From Bacteroidaceae bacterium (GTDB taxonomy: Bacteria; Bacteroidota; Bacteroidia; Bacteroidales; Bacteroidaceae): a stretch of DNA of 15,509 bases. Shown here piece after piece: positions 14,648 through 15,509 of the stretch (position 1 is the first letter of the stretch; every line of letters starts with the position of its first letter). The DNA is taken from assembly GCA_016292545.1 (NCBI GenBank), contig JAEDIG010000055.1:1-15509 (forward strand), read 5' to 3'. The notes beneath the pieces were generated by a model that had not been told where the DNA came from, made no database searches, and worked only from the letters and a program-made list of their open reading frames with translations. The translations under genes were made by a program, and so were the position numbers.

Positions 14648-15509
14648 TAGTTCTTGAAGCTATGAATGGGAGCAGGAATGCGTCCCTTTCGGTTAATAAA
14701 AGCCTCGCAGCTGTACTTGTTGACGGGCATCACAGGTGCATAGCCCAGCAGGCCGCCAAACTCTACCGTGTCGCCCACGGTCTTTCCGATGACGGGGATG
14801 ATGCGCACGGCTGTGGTCTTCTGGTTCACCATGCCGATGGCTGCCTCGTCGGCAATGATGCCGCTGATGGTAGTAGCAGGCGTGTCGCCGGGGATGGCAA
14901 TCATATCCAGACCCACGGAGCATACACAAGTCATGGCCTCCAGTTTCTCCAGCGTCAGGGCTCCGCACTCCACTGCATCAATCATGCCCTGGTCTTCGCT
15001 CACGGGGATGAAGGCGCCACTCAGGCCGCCCACGTAGCTGCTGGCCATCACGCCACCCTTCTTCACTTGGTCGTTGAGCAGGGCCAAAGCAGCCGTGGTG
15101 CCTGGTGCACCTGCACGCTCCAGACCAATCTCGCAAAGGATGTCGGCCACAGAGTCACCCACAGCAGGCGTGGGAGCCAGACTGAGGTCGATGATGCCGA
15201 ACGGTATGCCCAGACGACGGCTGGCTTCCTGTGCCACATACTGGCCCACGCGGGTAATCTTGAAGGCTGTCTTTTTGATGGTCTCGCAGAGCACCTCGAA
15301 GCTTTCGCCGCGAATGCTCTTGAGCACATGGTGAACCACACCAGGGCCGCTCACGCCCACATTGATGATGGCATCGGCCTCGCTCACTCCATGGAAAGCA
15401 CCGGCCATGAAGGGATTGTCATCGGGTGCATTGCACAGCACCACCAGCTTGCCGCAACCCAGAGAATCGTTGTCGCGGGTAGCCTCTGCAGTTTCCTTGA
15501 TAATCTCTC
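14647..15509 (-). CDS. UPF0210/DUF711 (PFL-like) protein, 5' end beyond the window
   Basis: The frame is open from the right edge to the TAA at 14649-14647, giving the C-terminal 286 or so residues. The N-terminus lies outside: homologues are around 450 residues, so roughly 165 are missing. Family hallmarks are very clear: KLVVLCNAPDDNPFMAGAF, INVGVSGPGVVHHVL, SLAPTPAVGDSVADIL, SSYVGGLSGAFIPVSED and SVGLDMIAIPGDTP. The family has a fold related to pyruvate formate-lyase but lacks an established reaction. A GTG at 15444 lies inside the conserved VVLCNAPDD stretch and is not the start. In many bacteria the preceding gene encodes a small ACT-domain protein (UPF0237), so one may lie just to the right. 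It is co-transcribed with the GH43 gene, with a 1-nt overlap. The functional link between the two is unknown. Confidence 0.92.
   Translation of the reverse strand, partial: EIIKETAEATRDNDSLGCGKLVVLCNAPDDNPFMAGAFHGVSEADAIINVGVSGPGVVHHVLKSIRGESFEVLCETIKKTAFKITRVGQYVAQEASRRLGIPFGIIDLSLAPTPAVGDSVADILCEIGLERAGAPGTTAALALLNDQVKKGGVMASSYVGGLSGAFIPVSEDQGMIDAVECGALTLEKLEAMTCVCSVGLDMIAIPGDTPATTISGIIADEAAIGMVNQKTTAVRIIPVIGKTVGDTVEFGGLLGYAPVMPVNKYSCEAFINRKGRIPAPIHSFKN

Noticed and set aside
13793..14650. 285-codon plus-strand open frame opposite the GH43 gene
   Set aside because: It is again an in-register antisense shadow. The GH43 catalytic triad and signal peptide settle which strand is coding.
1..15509. 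Search for a CRISPR array, transposon, prophage, toxin-antitoxin or defence cluster
   Set aside because: No regularly spaced direct repeats, transposase or integrase motifs, tRNA-like attachment sites or small paired genes were seen. Apart from short gaps, the window is filled by intact recognisable genes.

Overview
The window looks like chromosomal DNA of a Bacteroidota member, probably order Bacteroidales and perhaps Prevotellaceae. Four things point that way: a very large sprA/sov-type gene, found only in bacteria with the type IX secretion system (T9SS); a streptopain/interpain-like C10 cysteine peptidase; promoter boxes of the Bacteroidota form TAnnTTTG upstream of genes; and no clear Shine-Dalgarno sequences. 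Coding DNA is G+C-rich at third codon positions, while the gaps between genes are A+T-rich. I see no insertion sequence, prophage, CRISPR array, tRNA or rRNA. The genus is inference.

Layout. Positions 1-399 hold a possible gene tail, a strong two-way terminator hairpin (about 101-140), a structured A+T-rich stretch that may encode a small minus-strand RNA, and a promoter for the next operon. Positions 400-2252 (+) are a two-gene unit: a MATE-family multidrug exporter overlapped by 4 nt (ATGA) by a YfcE-type phosphodiesterase. Positions 2325-10124 (-) are one 2599-codon gene for SprA/Sov, the giant outer-membrane translocon of the T9SS. A 165-bp divergent gap follows. Positions 10290-13623 (+) are a very tight cluster: ruvA, a secreted C10 peptidase 5 nt later, and cysQ 2 nt after that. 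Positions 13658-15509 (-) are a second tight pair, transcribed from beyond the right edge: a UPF0210/DUF711 (PFL-family) protein cut by the edge, whose stop codon overlaps by 1 nt the start of a secreted family 43 glycoside hydrolase.

How they fit. The strongest functional link is between SprA and the C10 peptidase. The peptidase has a Sec signal peptide and a C-terminus resembling a degenerate T9SS sorting signal, so it may be cargo of the translocon encoded across the divergent gap. The peptidase also departs from its family beside the catalytic Asn (Leu and Met where the family has two Trp). MATE, RuvA, CysQ, the phosphodiesterase and UPF0210 are housekeeping or accessory functions with no obvious shared pathway. 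I do not see a convincing new multi-gene system. The items most worth a second look are the candidate small RNA at the left end, the odd peptidase active site and its possible T9SS export, and the highly charged insert in SprA.
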